Below, piece by piece: positions 1-5,776 of a DNA stretch of 5,776 nucleotides. Source of the DNA: Eubacterium sp. (GTDB lineage: Bacteria > Bacillota_A > Clostridia > Peptostreptococcales > Anaerovoracaceae); NCBI GenBank assembly GCA_021769545.1, contig JAETSS010000092.1:1-5776 (forward strand). The letters run 5' to 3'. A program made the translations under genes and the position numbers. Every line of letters begins with the position of its first letter. Positions within the stretch are counted from its first letter, which is position 1. The notes below the pieces were generated by a model. It did no database searches and was not told where the DNA came from. It saw only the letters and a list, made by a program, of their open reading frames with translations.

Positions 1-1020
1 ATATGAGACAGGTTCATAATCATCGCTACCACTGCTGCGCTTCTCATCACTGTTTCCATCGCGTCCGGTTCTCTCCAGCACCACATGCCCGACATTCTTA
101 TTATAGCACCCACTCGACGCTATACACGTACTTCCAACCATCACCGGCTCGTCAAGCTCGGTATGGCTGTGCCCGCTGATTATTAGATCTATATCGGGCA
201 CCTCTTCCGCCAGACGGTAATCCTCCGTCTCCTCAAGCTCATCGCTTTCGTTTTCGAAGGTGCCGCAGTGAGAAAGGCATATAATCATATCACAGTCTTC
301 GTTTTTCTTTATGGTCTCTACCACCTTACCTGCCGTCTCGATAGCATCCTTGAATATCAGCCCGCTCTCCGGCGCGTAATCCACGGCATTTTCACCTATC
401 AGTCCGAATACCGCTACCTTTACATTTCCATGACGGATCACCGTATAGTCCTTTACGCCGTAAGCATCGCAGGCCGATTTTAAAACGGCCGCATCTGCCT
501 TGAGCTCTTCATCTGACAGTGTGGCCTTCCAGTCTATATTGGCCGCAACTAGCTGTGGTCCGTTTCCGGCAGCCACATCCAGCATCGAAGCCAGTCCCGT
601 TGCTCTGTAATCGAATTCGTGATTGCCGAAGGTCGTAGCTTCAAAGCCCAGATACTTCATCATCTTAAGCTCCGATGCTTCTCCGGAAAATACAGTCTGA
701 TACGGAGTCCCCATGGAAAAGTCGCCTGCGTCCAGCAGGAAGCTTTCGGGATACTGCGCTTTTATATCGTTGACGGCAGTCTTGAGCTTTCCGAATCCTG
801 CGACCTCCACCGTCCTGCCGTCCTTTTCAGCCTTGTCGGCATCCATATGGGAATGCATGTCATGAGTAAAAATGACCGACACTGTATCAGCATCGGTCAC
901 CTTGTCTTCATTTTCTGCGGCTGACGTTTCCCAAATATGCGTATCTGCAGCAAAAGGCGCTGCTGTCAATGCCAATGCAATAAGCATGACCGTTAAAATC
1001 GTCATTACCGTCTTTTTCAT
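1..1020 (-). CDS. Secreted 5'-nucleotidase / UshA-type metallophosphatase, 3' end missing
   Basis: Likely exported enzyme that removes phosphate from nucleotides or related phosphoesters with two bound metal ions. The frame stays open for 340 codons from the ATG at 1020 to the window edge, so the C-terminal substrate-binding domain is not seen. Residues 1-25 form a signal peptide (MKK, hydrophobic core, then APFAA). The calcineurin-like core is complete: THDMHSH (52-58), LLDAGD (95-100), GNHEFD (132-137), LSHCG (249-253) and SGHSHT (282-287). By comparison with E. coli UshA, metal ligands are D54, H56, D100, N133, H251, H284 and H286, and H134 and D137 match the catalytic pair. The start is supported by AAGGAGA eight bases upstream, inside the sppA end. 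The visible tail (about 319-337) is a charged, Ser/Gly-rich stretch, perhaps a linker. Exact substrate (nucleotide, UDP-sugar, 2',3'-cyclic nucleotide) and any cell-wall anchor cannot be told. Confidence 0.88.
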   Translation of the reverse strand, partial: MKKTVMTILTVMLIALALTAAPFAADTHIWETSAAENEDKVTDADTVSVIFTHDMHSHMDADKAEKDGRTVEVAGFGKLKTAVNDIKAQYPESFLLDAGDFSMGTPYQTVFSGEASELKMMKYLGFEATTFGNHEFDYRATGLASMLDVAAGNGPQLVAANIDWKATLSDEELKADAAVLKSACDAYGVKDYTVIRHGNVKVAVFGLIGENAVDYAPESGLIFKDAIETAGKVVETIKKNEDCDMIICLSHCGTFENESDELEETEDYRLAEEVPDIDLIISGHSHTELDEPVMVGSTCIASSGCYNKNVGHVVLERTGRDGNSDEKRSSGSDDYEPVSY

Positions 1021-2175
1021 CTACTTTATCTCCTTGCACATATACTGTATCGGGATCTCCTCATTGTCCTCCATCAGCTCCGCAAGAGCGCTGATATCGC
1101 CGTTTCCCGCTATCGAATCAGCAGCCTTGTCTATGCTTTCGATCAGTCCGTCCAGCAGGCTCGTCTCCGGTTCATACCTGAACTCGTACACCTCACAGTC
1201 GTAAAGCGAATACTCCTCCATCATATCGGCGATGGCATCGTCATAAGTATTGACGATATCATCGATCAGCTTGATATCCTCAGCCTGTGCAGCCGTATAT
1301 ATCCTGCCGTCGGCTATCTTCTTAACGTACTCCTTATCGAGACCTCTGCCGTCGGCCACGATGGAAACGAACTGTTCATACGCTTCGTTTACAAGGCCCT
1401 GGAATATCTGCTTCTGCTCCGCCGTCATAGGAGCTGTACTGCTTCCCATGGCCTTATTGGATCCCGAGGTAATGGTCTCCGTCTTTATCCCGTACTTTTC
1501 CAGCAGTCCCGAGATATCGTACAGAGTCCCGAGGGTCACTCCGATGGAGCCCGTCCAGCAGTTCCTGTTGGCTGCTATCTTATCGGCACAGGCGGATATA
1601 TAATATCCTCCAGAGGTGGCCTGAGATGCAAAGTATGCATATACGGGTCTGCCAGTGGTCTCCTGATATTCCTTTATCTTCAGGTAGAGCTCATCGCTTT
1701 CATATACTCCGCCTCCCGGAGTATTTACAAAGAGCATCAGACCGCGGTTATATCCGTTGTCCATCATCCCGCCGACGGCATCCAGCGCATACTGATGATC
1801 GTATGTACCGCCGGAGCTGCCGATCTCACCTTCAACGAAAAGGACTCCTATGTGATCCTCTCTTATGCCGGAGGCACCACTGAGATCTCCCACATATGTC
1901 GTACCGCTTCCGGTCCCCACAAAGCTGAAAACCGCTGCCAGAACAATGATACCAGCCAATATACATCCGAATATCAGGAAGGGCTTTTTGTTTTTCATCC
2001 TTCGTGCGCCTCCGGCAGGCGGCGCTCCGTAATACCGCGTACCGCCCTGCGCTGCCGACTTTCCGGCTTCGCCGCTCCCCGCATTGTTCTTCTGGCGCCA
2101 TATATCCCTTGCTGATACAGGCCCGGATGTCTTGTTGCCTTCAAAAGCATCGTTTTTTTCAATATTGTTATCCAT
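1021..2175 (-). CDS. sppA: Signal peptide peptidase SppA, S49 family serine protease
   Basis: Membrane-bound protease that degrades leftover signal peptides after protein export; the family uses a Ser-Lys dyad. The protein is 384 residues. Residues 1-62 are a Gly/Ala-rich, probably disordered cytoplasmic tail ending in a basic cluster (RRMKNKK, 58-64). One transmembrane segment follows at about 65-87, placing the catalytic domain outside. S49 signatures are VNTPGGG (150-156), TSGGYYIS (187-194) with the likely nucleophile S188, TGSIGV (208-213), and SGSNK (237-241) with the likely general base K241. The 53-residue Ser-to-Lys spacing is close to that of Bacillus subtilis SppA, as is the short single-domain form; E. 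coli SppA is about twice as long. The protein is about 50 residues longer than the B. subtilis enzyme, mainly from the N-terminal tail. The start has AGAGGG seven bases upstream. It lies 48 bases after thrS and directly before the exported nucleotidase. Confidence 0.93.
   Translation of the reverse strand: MDNNIEKNDAFEGNKTSGPVSARDIWRQKNNAGSGEAGKSAAQGGTRYYGAPPAGGARRMKNKKPFLIFGCILAGIIVLAAVFSFVGTGSGTTYVGDLSGASGIREDHIGVLFVEGEIGSSGGTYDHQYALDAVGGMMDNGYNRGLMLFVNTPGGGVYESDELYLKIKEYQETTGRPVYAYFASQATSGGYYISACADKIAANRNCWTGSIGVTLGTLYDISGLLEKYGIKTETITSGSNKAMGSSTAPMTAEQKQIFQGLVNEAYEQFVSIVADGRGLDKEYVKKIADGRIYTAAQAEDIKLIDDIVNTYDDAIADMMEEYSLYDCEVYEFRYEPETSLLDGLIESIDKAADSIAGNGDISALAELMEDNEEIPIQYMCKEIK
1029..1035 (-). 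promoter_or_regulatory. Ribosome binding site of the nucleotidase gene, inside sppA
   Basis: AAGGAGA on the minus strand lies eight bases before the ATG at 1020. It sits wholly inside the last codons of sppA, whose TAG stop (1021-1023) directly abuts that ATG. The near-consensus site fixes the nucleotidase start. Ribosomes finishing sppA could re-initiate here, so the two genes are probably translationally coupled (inference). Confidence 0.8.
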
Positions 2176-2182
2176 TGCCTTA

Positions 2183-2188
2183 CCCTCT
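2183..2188 (-). promoter_or_regulatory. Ribosome binding site of sppA in the thrS-sppA gap
   Basis: AGAGGG stands seven bases before the sppA ATG at 2175, a moderate match to the anti-Shine-Dalgarno sequence. It lies in the 48-base gap 2176-2223. The rest of that gap is GC-rich, with a CCGCGG palindrome, but has no stem followed by a T run. I therefore see no terminator between thrS and sppA, which favours read-through. Confidence 0.6.
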
Positions 2189-2223
2189 TCTCATATCCCT
2201 GCCGCGGTCGTACTGTCGCCGGA

Positions 2224-3969
2224 CTATATGCTCTTGTCTGCGATCTCCTTAAGAAGCTTTTCCTGCAGCTCGTCAGGCGTCATCTCCACCTGCTCTCCCG
2301 TCTTATTGAATCTTACGGTCAGATTTCCTGCTTCTACTTCCTTTTCACCTATTATGCAGATATACGGATCTCTCTGGTTTCTCGCCTCTCTCAGCTTATA
2401 TCCGATCTTTTCGTTTCTTATATCGGCTTCCACTCTGAGGCCTGCGTCCTCAAACTGCTTCGCTACCTTAAGCGCATAATCGGAGAATTTCTCCGTTACC
2501 GTCAGCAGCTTCACCTGTACAGGGGCCAGCCAGAGAGGGAATTTGCCTGCAAAATGCTCGATCAATATTCCGATAAATCTCTCGATGGAGCCGAAGATAA
2601 CTCTGTGGATCATTACAGGTCTGTGCTTTTCGCCGTCGGAGCCTACATAGGTAATGTCGAATCTCTGAGGCATCTGCATATCAAGCTGTATCGTTCCGCA
2701 CTGCCATGTCCTGCCGATGGAATCCTCCAGATGGAAGTCCAGCTTAGGTCCGTAGAATGCTCCGTCTCCTTCGTTGATAACGTAAGGCACGCCTATGGAT
2801 TCCATTGCTTCCTTAAGAGCTGTTTCGGCAGCTTCCCATTCTTCGTCGCTTCCCATGGAATCCTCAGGTCTCGTGGAAAGCTCGATGTGGTAGGTGAATC
2901 CGAACATGTTGTATACGTCGTCTATGAACTTTACTACGCCGATGACTTCATCCTTTATCTGCTCAGGCAGCATGAAGATGTGAGCATCGTCCTGTGTAAA
3001 TGTCCTTACTCTCATGAGTCCGTGAAGAGCTCCCGAAAGCTCGTGTCTGTGTACCTGTCCCAGTTCTCCCATTCTGATAGGGAAATCTCTGTAGGACCAC
3101 ATCTTTCTCTTGTATGCCAGCAAAGATCCCGGACAGTTCATCGGCTTTATGGCATAATCTTCATCATCTATCTTGGTGAAGTACATGTTGTCTTTATAAT
3201 GATCCCAGTGGCCGGAGGTCCTCCAGAGCTGCTCGTTCATGATGAGAGGCGTCTTGATCTCCTCATAGCCTCTCTTTCTGTGCTCGCTCTTCCAGAAGCT
3301 TTCCAGCTCGTTTCTGATGATCATTCCCTTAGGCATGAAGAACGGGAATCCCGGGCCTTCCTCGTAAAGGGCGAAGAGATCCATTTCCTTTCCGATCTTA
3401 CGATGGTCTCTCTTCTTTGCCTCTTCGATCCTTGCCAGATATTCATCGAGCTCCTGCTGTGTCGGGAAGCACGTTCCGTATATCCTCTGGAGCATCGTTC
3501 TGTTGGAATCTCCTCTCCAGTATGCTCCAGCAACGCTCTGCAGCTTTACAGCCTTGATCTGTCCCGTCTTTTCCATATGAGGTCCCGCACAGAGATCTAC
3601 GAAATCGCCCTGCTGATAAAAAGAAATGACTTCTCCCTCGGGAAGATCCTCGATGAGCTCAACCTTGTAGTCCTCGCCCTTGTCCGCCATGAACTTTATG
3701 GCTTCTTCTCTCGGCAGCTCGAATCTTTCCAGCGGATAATTGGCCTGGATGATCTTCTTCATCTCCTTCTGGATCTTGAGAAGGTCCTGATCGTTCAGCT
3801 TATGCTCCATATCGAAGTCGTAGTAAAAGCCGTTGTCTATAGCCGGACCTATAGCAAGCTTCGCATCAGGCCAGAGCTTTTTTACGGCCTGGGCCATGAT
3901 ATGTGAAGTCGTATGCCTGTAACACAATTTTACCTGTTCATCTTCAAAATTGATCTTTTCCTTTGCCAT
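2224..3969 (-). CDS. thrS: Threonyl-tRNA synthetase, form without the TGS domain
   Basis: Charges tRNA-Thr with threonine using ATP in the cytoplasm. It is 581 residues against 642 in E. coli; the difference is the missing N-terminal TGS domain. An in-frame TAA (3988-3990) only 18 bases before the ATG rules out a longer product. The protein begins with the editing domain (about 1-180), whose site is intact: H19, H23, C127, H131 (HTTSH and CAGPH). The class II catalytic core (about 195-475) has MNCPG with C279, TQDDAH with H330 and MIHR with H455. These are the three zinc ligands, offset 55-56 from E. coli C334, H385 and H511. Motif 2 lies around RMGELGQVHRHE (299-310) and motif 3 at GSIERFIG (460-467). 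The anticodon-binding domain fills about 482-575. GAGGA sits eight bases before the start. By hand count, 24 of 31 arginine codons are AGA, suggesting high expression. No T-box leader fits in the 50-base gap upstream. Confidence 0.98.
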   Translation of the reverse strand: MAKEKINFEDEQVKLCYRHTTSHIMAQAVKKLWPDAKLAIGPAIDNGFYYDFDMEHKLNDQDLLKIQKEMKKIIQANYPLERFELPREEAIKFMADKGEDYKVELIEDLPEGEVISFYQQGDFVDLCAGPHMEKTGQIKAVKLQSVAGAYWRGDSNRTMLQRIYGTCFPTQQELDEYLARIEEAKKRDHRKIGKEMDLFALYEEGPGFPFFMPKGMIIRNELESFWKSEHRKRGYEEIKTPLIMNEQLWRTSGHWDHYKDNMYFTKIDDEDYAIKPMNCPGSLLAYKRKMWSYRDFPIRMGELGQVHRHELSGALHGLMRVRTFTQDDAHIFMLPEQIKDEVIGVVKFIDDVYNMFGFTYHIELSTRPEDSMGSDEEWEAAETALKEAMESIGVPYVINEGDGAFYGPKLDFHLEDSIGRTWQCGTIQLDMQMPQRFDITYVGSDGEKHRPVMIHRVIFGSIERFIGILIEHFAGKFPLWLAPVQVKLLTVTEKFSDYALKVAKQFEDAGLRVEADIRNEKIGYKLREARNQRDPYICIIGEKEVEAGNLTVRFNKTGEQVEMTPDELQEKLLKEIADKSI

Positions 3970-4019
3970 TTCTTCTTTCCTCTCCTCTTAATCTATCCTC
4001 TTATCTCTCGTATTTTTAT
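3970..4019 (-). promoter_or_regulatory. Purine-rich ddl-thrS gap with the thrS ribosome binding site
   Basis: On the coding strand, 43 of the 50 bases are purines and the last 20 before the ATG are all A or G. It carries a usable Shine-Dalgarno GAGGA (3978-3982, eight bases from the ATG) and a second, more distant AGGAG (3982-3986). With almost no pyrimidines it cannot fold on itself, so it is neither a terminator nor a riboswitch. An unstructured ribosome landing site is the likely role (inference). Confidence 0.65.
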
Positions 4020-5096
4020 CTATTTTTCAAGTGCCAGCCTTATGAGCTCATCTATCAGCTTGCCGTATGGTATACCCGACTCTTCCCAGAGCTTCGGGTA
4101 CATGCTGATATGTGTGAAGCCCGGCAGCGTGTTTATCTCGTTGAACACGACGCGTCCGCCTTCCTCAAGGAAGAAATCCACTCTGGAAAGTCCCGAGCAG
4201 CCCATGGTCTCATAGACCCTTACGGCAGTATCTCTGATCTCCTGCTCCTTCTCCTTCGGAAGATTTCTGACTATATCCGTCTTGGATCCTTCGTTTATAT
4301 ATTTCGCATCATAATCGTAAAATTCATTGGCTGCAAATATCTCTCCGATGCACGAAGCCTTGGGATCGTCGTTACCCAGTACGGCCACCTCGATCTCGCG
4401 CCCCGTTATAGCTTCCTCGATGACGACCTTGCCGTCCTCTCTGAATGCCTTTTCCAGTGCAGCCTCTATCTCATGCTCGGCCTTGACCTTGCTTATGCCC
4501 ACCGAAGATCCTGCATTTGCAGGCTTTACGAACAACGGCAGCTTTCCGCCGAAAAATTCCGTAAGTGCCTTTACTTCATCAGCCTTATGGGCTTCGTATG
4601 AATTTCTGTGCATCACATAGCATTTTGCCTGAGATGCCGCGCCTGCCTTTTCCACCATGGCCTTGGTTATGGCCTTATCCATGGATGCCGACGACGATGT
4701 GGTATCGGAACCTACGAATGGGATCCCCATTATCTGCAGCAGTCCCTGCATGGTCCCGTCTTCGCCGTTTTTTCCATGAAGCACCGGGAACACCACATCC
4801 GCGTCCAGCGCTTTCAGCGAACCGTCAGCTTCTTCTGCCATGAATCCTCCGTTGCTTCGGTCAGGTGCGAGAAGCACCCTCCTGTTGTTTTCATCCTTTT
4901 CCCATGAGCCATCACTAATATTAACAATAGGGGAACCTGTCAAAAACCAGTTCCCCTCCTTAGTAATGCCTATGGTACTTACATGATATTTTTGCCTGTC
5001 TATGTGATCCAGTACGGATGCTGCGGATATGCACGATACCTCGTGCTCCGATGATACGCCTCCAAACAGGATCACCAGTGATATTTTATCTTTCAT
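4020..5096 (-). CDS. ddl: D-alanine--D-alanine ligase
   Basis: ATP-grasp ligase that joins two D-alanines in the cytoplasm; MurF then adds the dipeptide to the peptidoglycan precursor. From the ATG at 5096 it has 358 residues. Family signatures are GGVSSEHEVS (12-21, E17), LHGKNGEDG (106-114, H107), KPANAGSSVG (191-200, K191 and S197), FYDYDAKY (259-266), SRVDFF (304-309, R305 and D307), NEINTLPGFT (319-328, E320 and N322) and S331. Spacing of the C-terminal residues equals that of E. coli DdlB (constant offset of 50). Y266 of the omega loop, matching E. coli Y216, supports D-Ala-D-Ala rather than D-Ala-D-lactate specificity. An ATG six bases upstream (5102) is in frame, but GGAAGGG (5105-5111) would then lie only two bases away; it is eight bases from 5096, so the shorter form is preferred. 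It lies 19 bases after the LCP gene, a wall-linked partner. Confidence 0.96.
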   Translation of the reverse strand: MKDKISLVILFGGVSSEHEVSCISAASVLDHIDRQKYHVSTIGITKEGNWFLTGSPIVNISDGSWEKDENNRRVLLAPDRSNGGFMAEEADGSLKALDADVVFPVLHGKNGEDGTMQGLLQIMGIPFVGSDTTSSSASMDKAITKAMVEKAGAASQAKCYVMHRNSYEAHKADEVKALTEFFGGKLPLFVKPANAGSSVGISKVKAEHEIEAALEKAFREDGKVVIEEAITGREIEVAVLGNDDPKASCIGEIFAANEFYDYDAKYINEGSKTDIVRNLPKEKEQEIRDTAVRVYETMGCSGLSRVDFFLEEGGRVVFNEINTLPGFTHISMYPKLWEESGIPYGKLIDELIRLALEK

Positions 5097-5104
5097 ATAC
5101 ATTA

Positions 5105-5111
5105 CCCTTCC
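5105..5111 (-). promoter_or_regulatory. Ribosome binding site deciding the ddl start
   Basis: GGAAGGG on the minus strand lies in the short gap between the LCP stop (5116-5118) and ddl. It is two bases before the ATG at 5102 and eight before the in-frame ATG at 5096. The second spacing is normal, so initiation at 5096 is favoured. Use of only the first GGA (5109-5111, six bases from 5102) leaves the longer form possible. Confidence 0.6.
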
Positions 5112-5115
5112 ATGC

Positions 5116-5776
5116 TTAATAATATCCCGTCGTTGCCGATATATCCTCGCTTATGCTCTCAACGTCCTGAGTAGGTGCATAATCGTCCTGTCCAAAGAAC
5201 TGTTCATGCAGCTTCGTAACGTTGCTGCTCAGTGTTACCGGCGGACCGTAGAACGCTCCCGCGTTCCATTCTCTCAAATCGTACGGCCATCCGACGCTGT
5301 CTGTCATAGTATATGACGTCAGCTTCATTACCATGCCAAGCATATCCGCAGAGGACATGTTGGTCTTTATCTCAGGAAGTATCTCGTTGGAGATCTTCTT
5401 CAGCGCTTTTACGTCCATACCCTTGGCTTTTTCAAAGGCAGCCTTGACTACGATTTTCATTCTCTCGTTTCGTCTGTAGTCACCCGTGATGGCGTCTTTT
5501 CTTATTCTGGCATACGTCACCGCCTGATTTCCGTTGAGTGTCTGCATGCCCTCCGACTCGATCTTTTCATTGGAGCCGCCTATGTTATTGTAGGTGTCCT
5601 GTATATATTTGTTCATTTCGTCGATCTCCGACTCCTGTATCTCTATATCCAGTCCTCCCAGAGCATCGACGGTATCGGCCACCGACTTCCAGTTTACGAC
5701 CACCACTTCTTTTATATTGAGATCCAGGTTCTTGTTGAGGGTGTAAAGCACCTTCGTAGGACCTCCGTAATAGTAT
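5116..5776 (-). CDS. LytR-CpsA-Psr (LCP) family cell-envelope protein, 5' end missing
   Basis: C-terminal 219 residues of an LCP protein; the start, the expected N-terminal membrane anchor and the first part of the domain lie beyond 5776. LCP enzymes are anchored outside the membrane and transfer lipid-linked polymers (teichoic acids, capsule) onto peptidoglycan. The fragment opens with YYYGGPTK, resembling the 'A.GG' segment of the family, and continues with VVVNW (24-28) and VDALGGLDIEI (36-46), the central strand region. The diagnostic stretch LNGNQAVTYARIRKD (80-94), then GDYRRNER (98-105), carries the conserved arginines that bind the pyrophosphate of the lipid substrate. After the domain a tail of about 50 residues ends in TTGYY. 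A GTG at 5751 is inside the domain and is not the start. It lies just upstream of ddl, probably in the same operon. Which polymer it transfers cannot be told. Confidence 0.92.
   Translation of the reverse strand, partial: YYYGGPTKVLYTLNKNLDLNIKEVVVVNWKSVADTVDALGGLDIEIQESEIDEMNKYIQDTYNNIGGSNEKIESEGMQTLNGNQAVTYARIRKDAITGDYRRNERMKIVVKAAFEKAKGMDVKALKKISNEILPEIKTNMSSADMLGMVMKLTSYTMTDSVGWPYDLREWNAGAFYGPPVTLSSNVTKLHEQFFGQDDYAPTQDVESISEDISATTGYY

Noticed and set aside
2176..2223. Possible terminator between thrS and sppA
   Set aside because: The CCGCGG palindrome and nearby GC-rich bases do not make a stable stem of useful length, and no T run follows on the minus strand.
2554..3906. A 450-codon open frame on the plus strand opposite thrS
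   Set aside because: Its codons are the exact reverse complements of thrS codons, so a stop appears only where thrS uses TTA, CTA or TCA. It ends exactly at the TCA for S22 of thrS. The length reflects codon choice in a conserved gene, and the product shows no recognisable domain.
3963..4601. A 212-codon plus-strand frame across the thrS start and ddl
   Set aside because: It lies antisense to ddl and covers the pyrimidine-rich complement of the thrS leader. It shows no family motif; ddl on the other strand has all catalytic residues.
4020..5096. Possible VanA-like D-Ala-D-lactate ligase
   Set aside because: The omega loop has the FYDYDAKY pattern with the tyrosine typical of D-Ala-D-Ala ligases. 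No vanH-like or vanX-like gene is nearby.
5116..5751. LCP gene starting at the GTG at 5751
   Set aside because: The frame continues to the window edge and encodes YYYGGPTK just before it, which fits the inside of the LCP domain. The GTG codes an internal valine.
1..5776. Mobile element, CRISPR array, tRNA or rRNA
   Set aside because: The window is almost fully occupied by five conserved genes. I saw no transposase, direct-repeat array, inverted terminal repeats or tRNA-like stretch in the short gaps.

Overview
The window is a compact stretch of bacterial chromosome with five genes, all on the minus strand, so transcription runs from high to low coordinates. In that order they are: a LytR-CpsA-Psr (LCP) family envelope protein (5' end outside the window), D-alanine--D-alanine ligase (ddl), threonyl-tRNA synthetase (thrS), an S49 signal peptide peptidase SppA, and a secreted metallophosphatase of the UshA/5'-nucleotidase type (3' end outside the window).

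The proteins point to a Gram-positive anaerobe of the Clostridia/Bacillota type. The LCP protein and the single-membrane-segment SppA are of Gram-positive form. The ThrRS lacks the N-terminal TGS domain, as some clostridial enzymes do. The ligase has a 'PGFT.ISMYPKLW' type of C-terminal signature that I associate with clostridial Ddl. Base composition is roughly balanced, with common ATA isoleucine codons and AGA/AGG arginine codons. Genus and family cannot be fixed from this window.

Layout: LCP 5116-5776, partial; 19-base gap; ddl 4020-5096; 50-base purine-rich gap; thrS 2224-3969; 48-base gap; sppA 1021-2175; no gap (TAG directly followed by ATG); nucleotidase 1-1020, partial. No gap contains a convincing rho-independent terminator, and none is long enough for a T-box leader. 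The simplest reading is one co-transcribed unit whose promoter lies beyond position 5776 and whose end lies before position 1. An internal promoter inside ddl feeding thrS cannot be excluded.

Four of the five genes serve the envelope or act outside the membrane. Ddl makes the D-Ala-D-Ala end of peptidoglycan stem peptides. LCP proteins attach secondary polymers to peptidoglycan. SppA clears signal peptides from the membrane. The nucleotidase is exported by a signal peptide and probably scavenges nucleotides. thrS is the housekeeping outlier and has a visibly different arginine codon choice. I see no mobile element, CRISPR array, RNA gene or clearly new system here. The points worth checking are the gene combination, the TGS-less ThrRS without a local T-box, the zero-gap sppA/nucleotidase junction and the unusual N-terminal tail of SppA.
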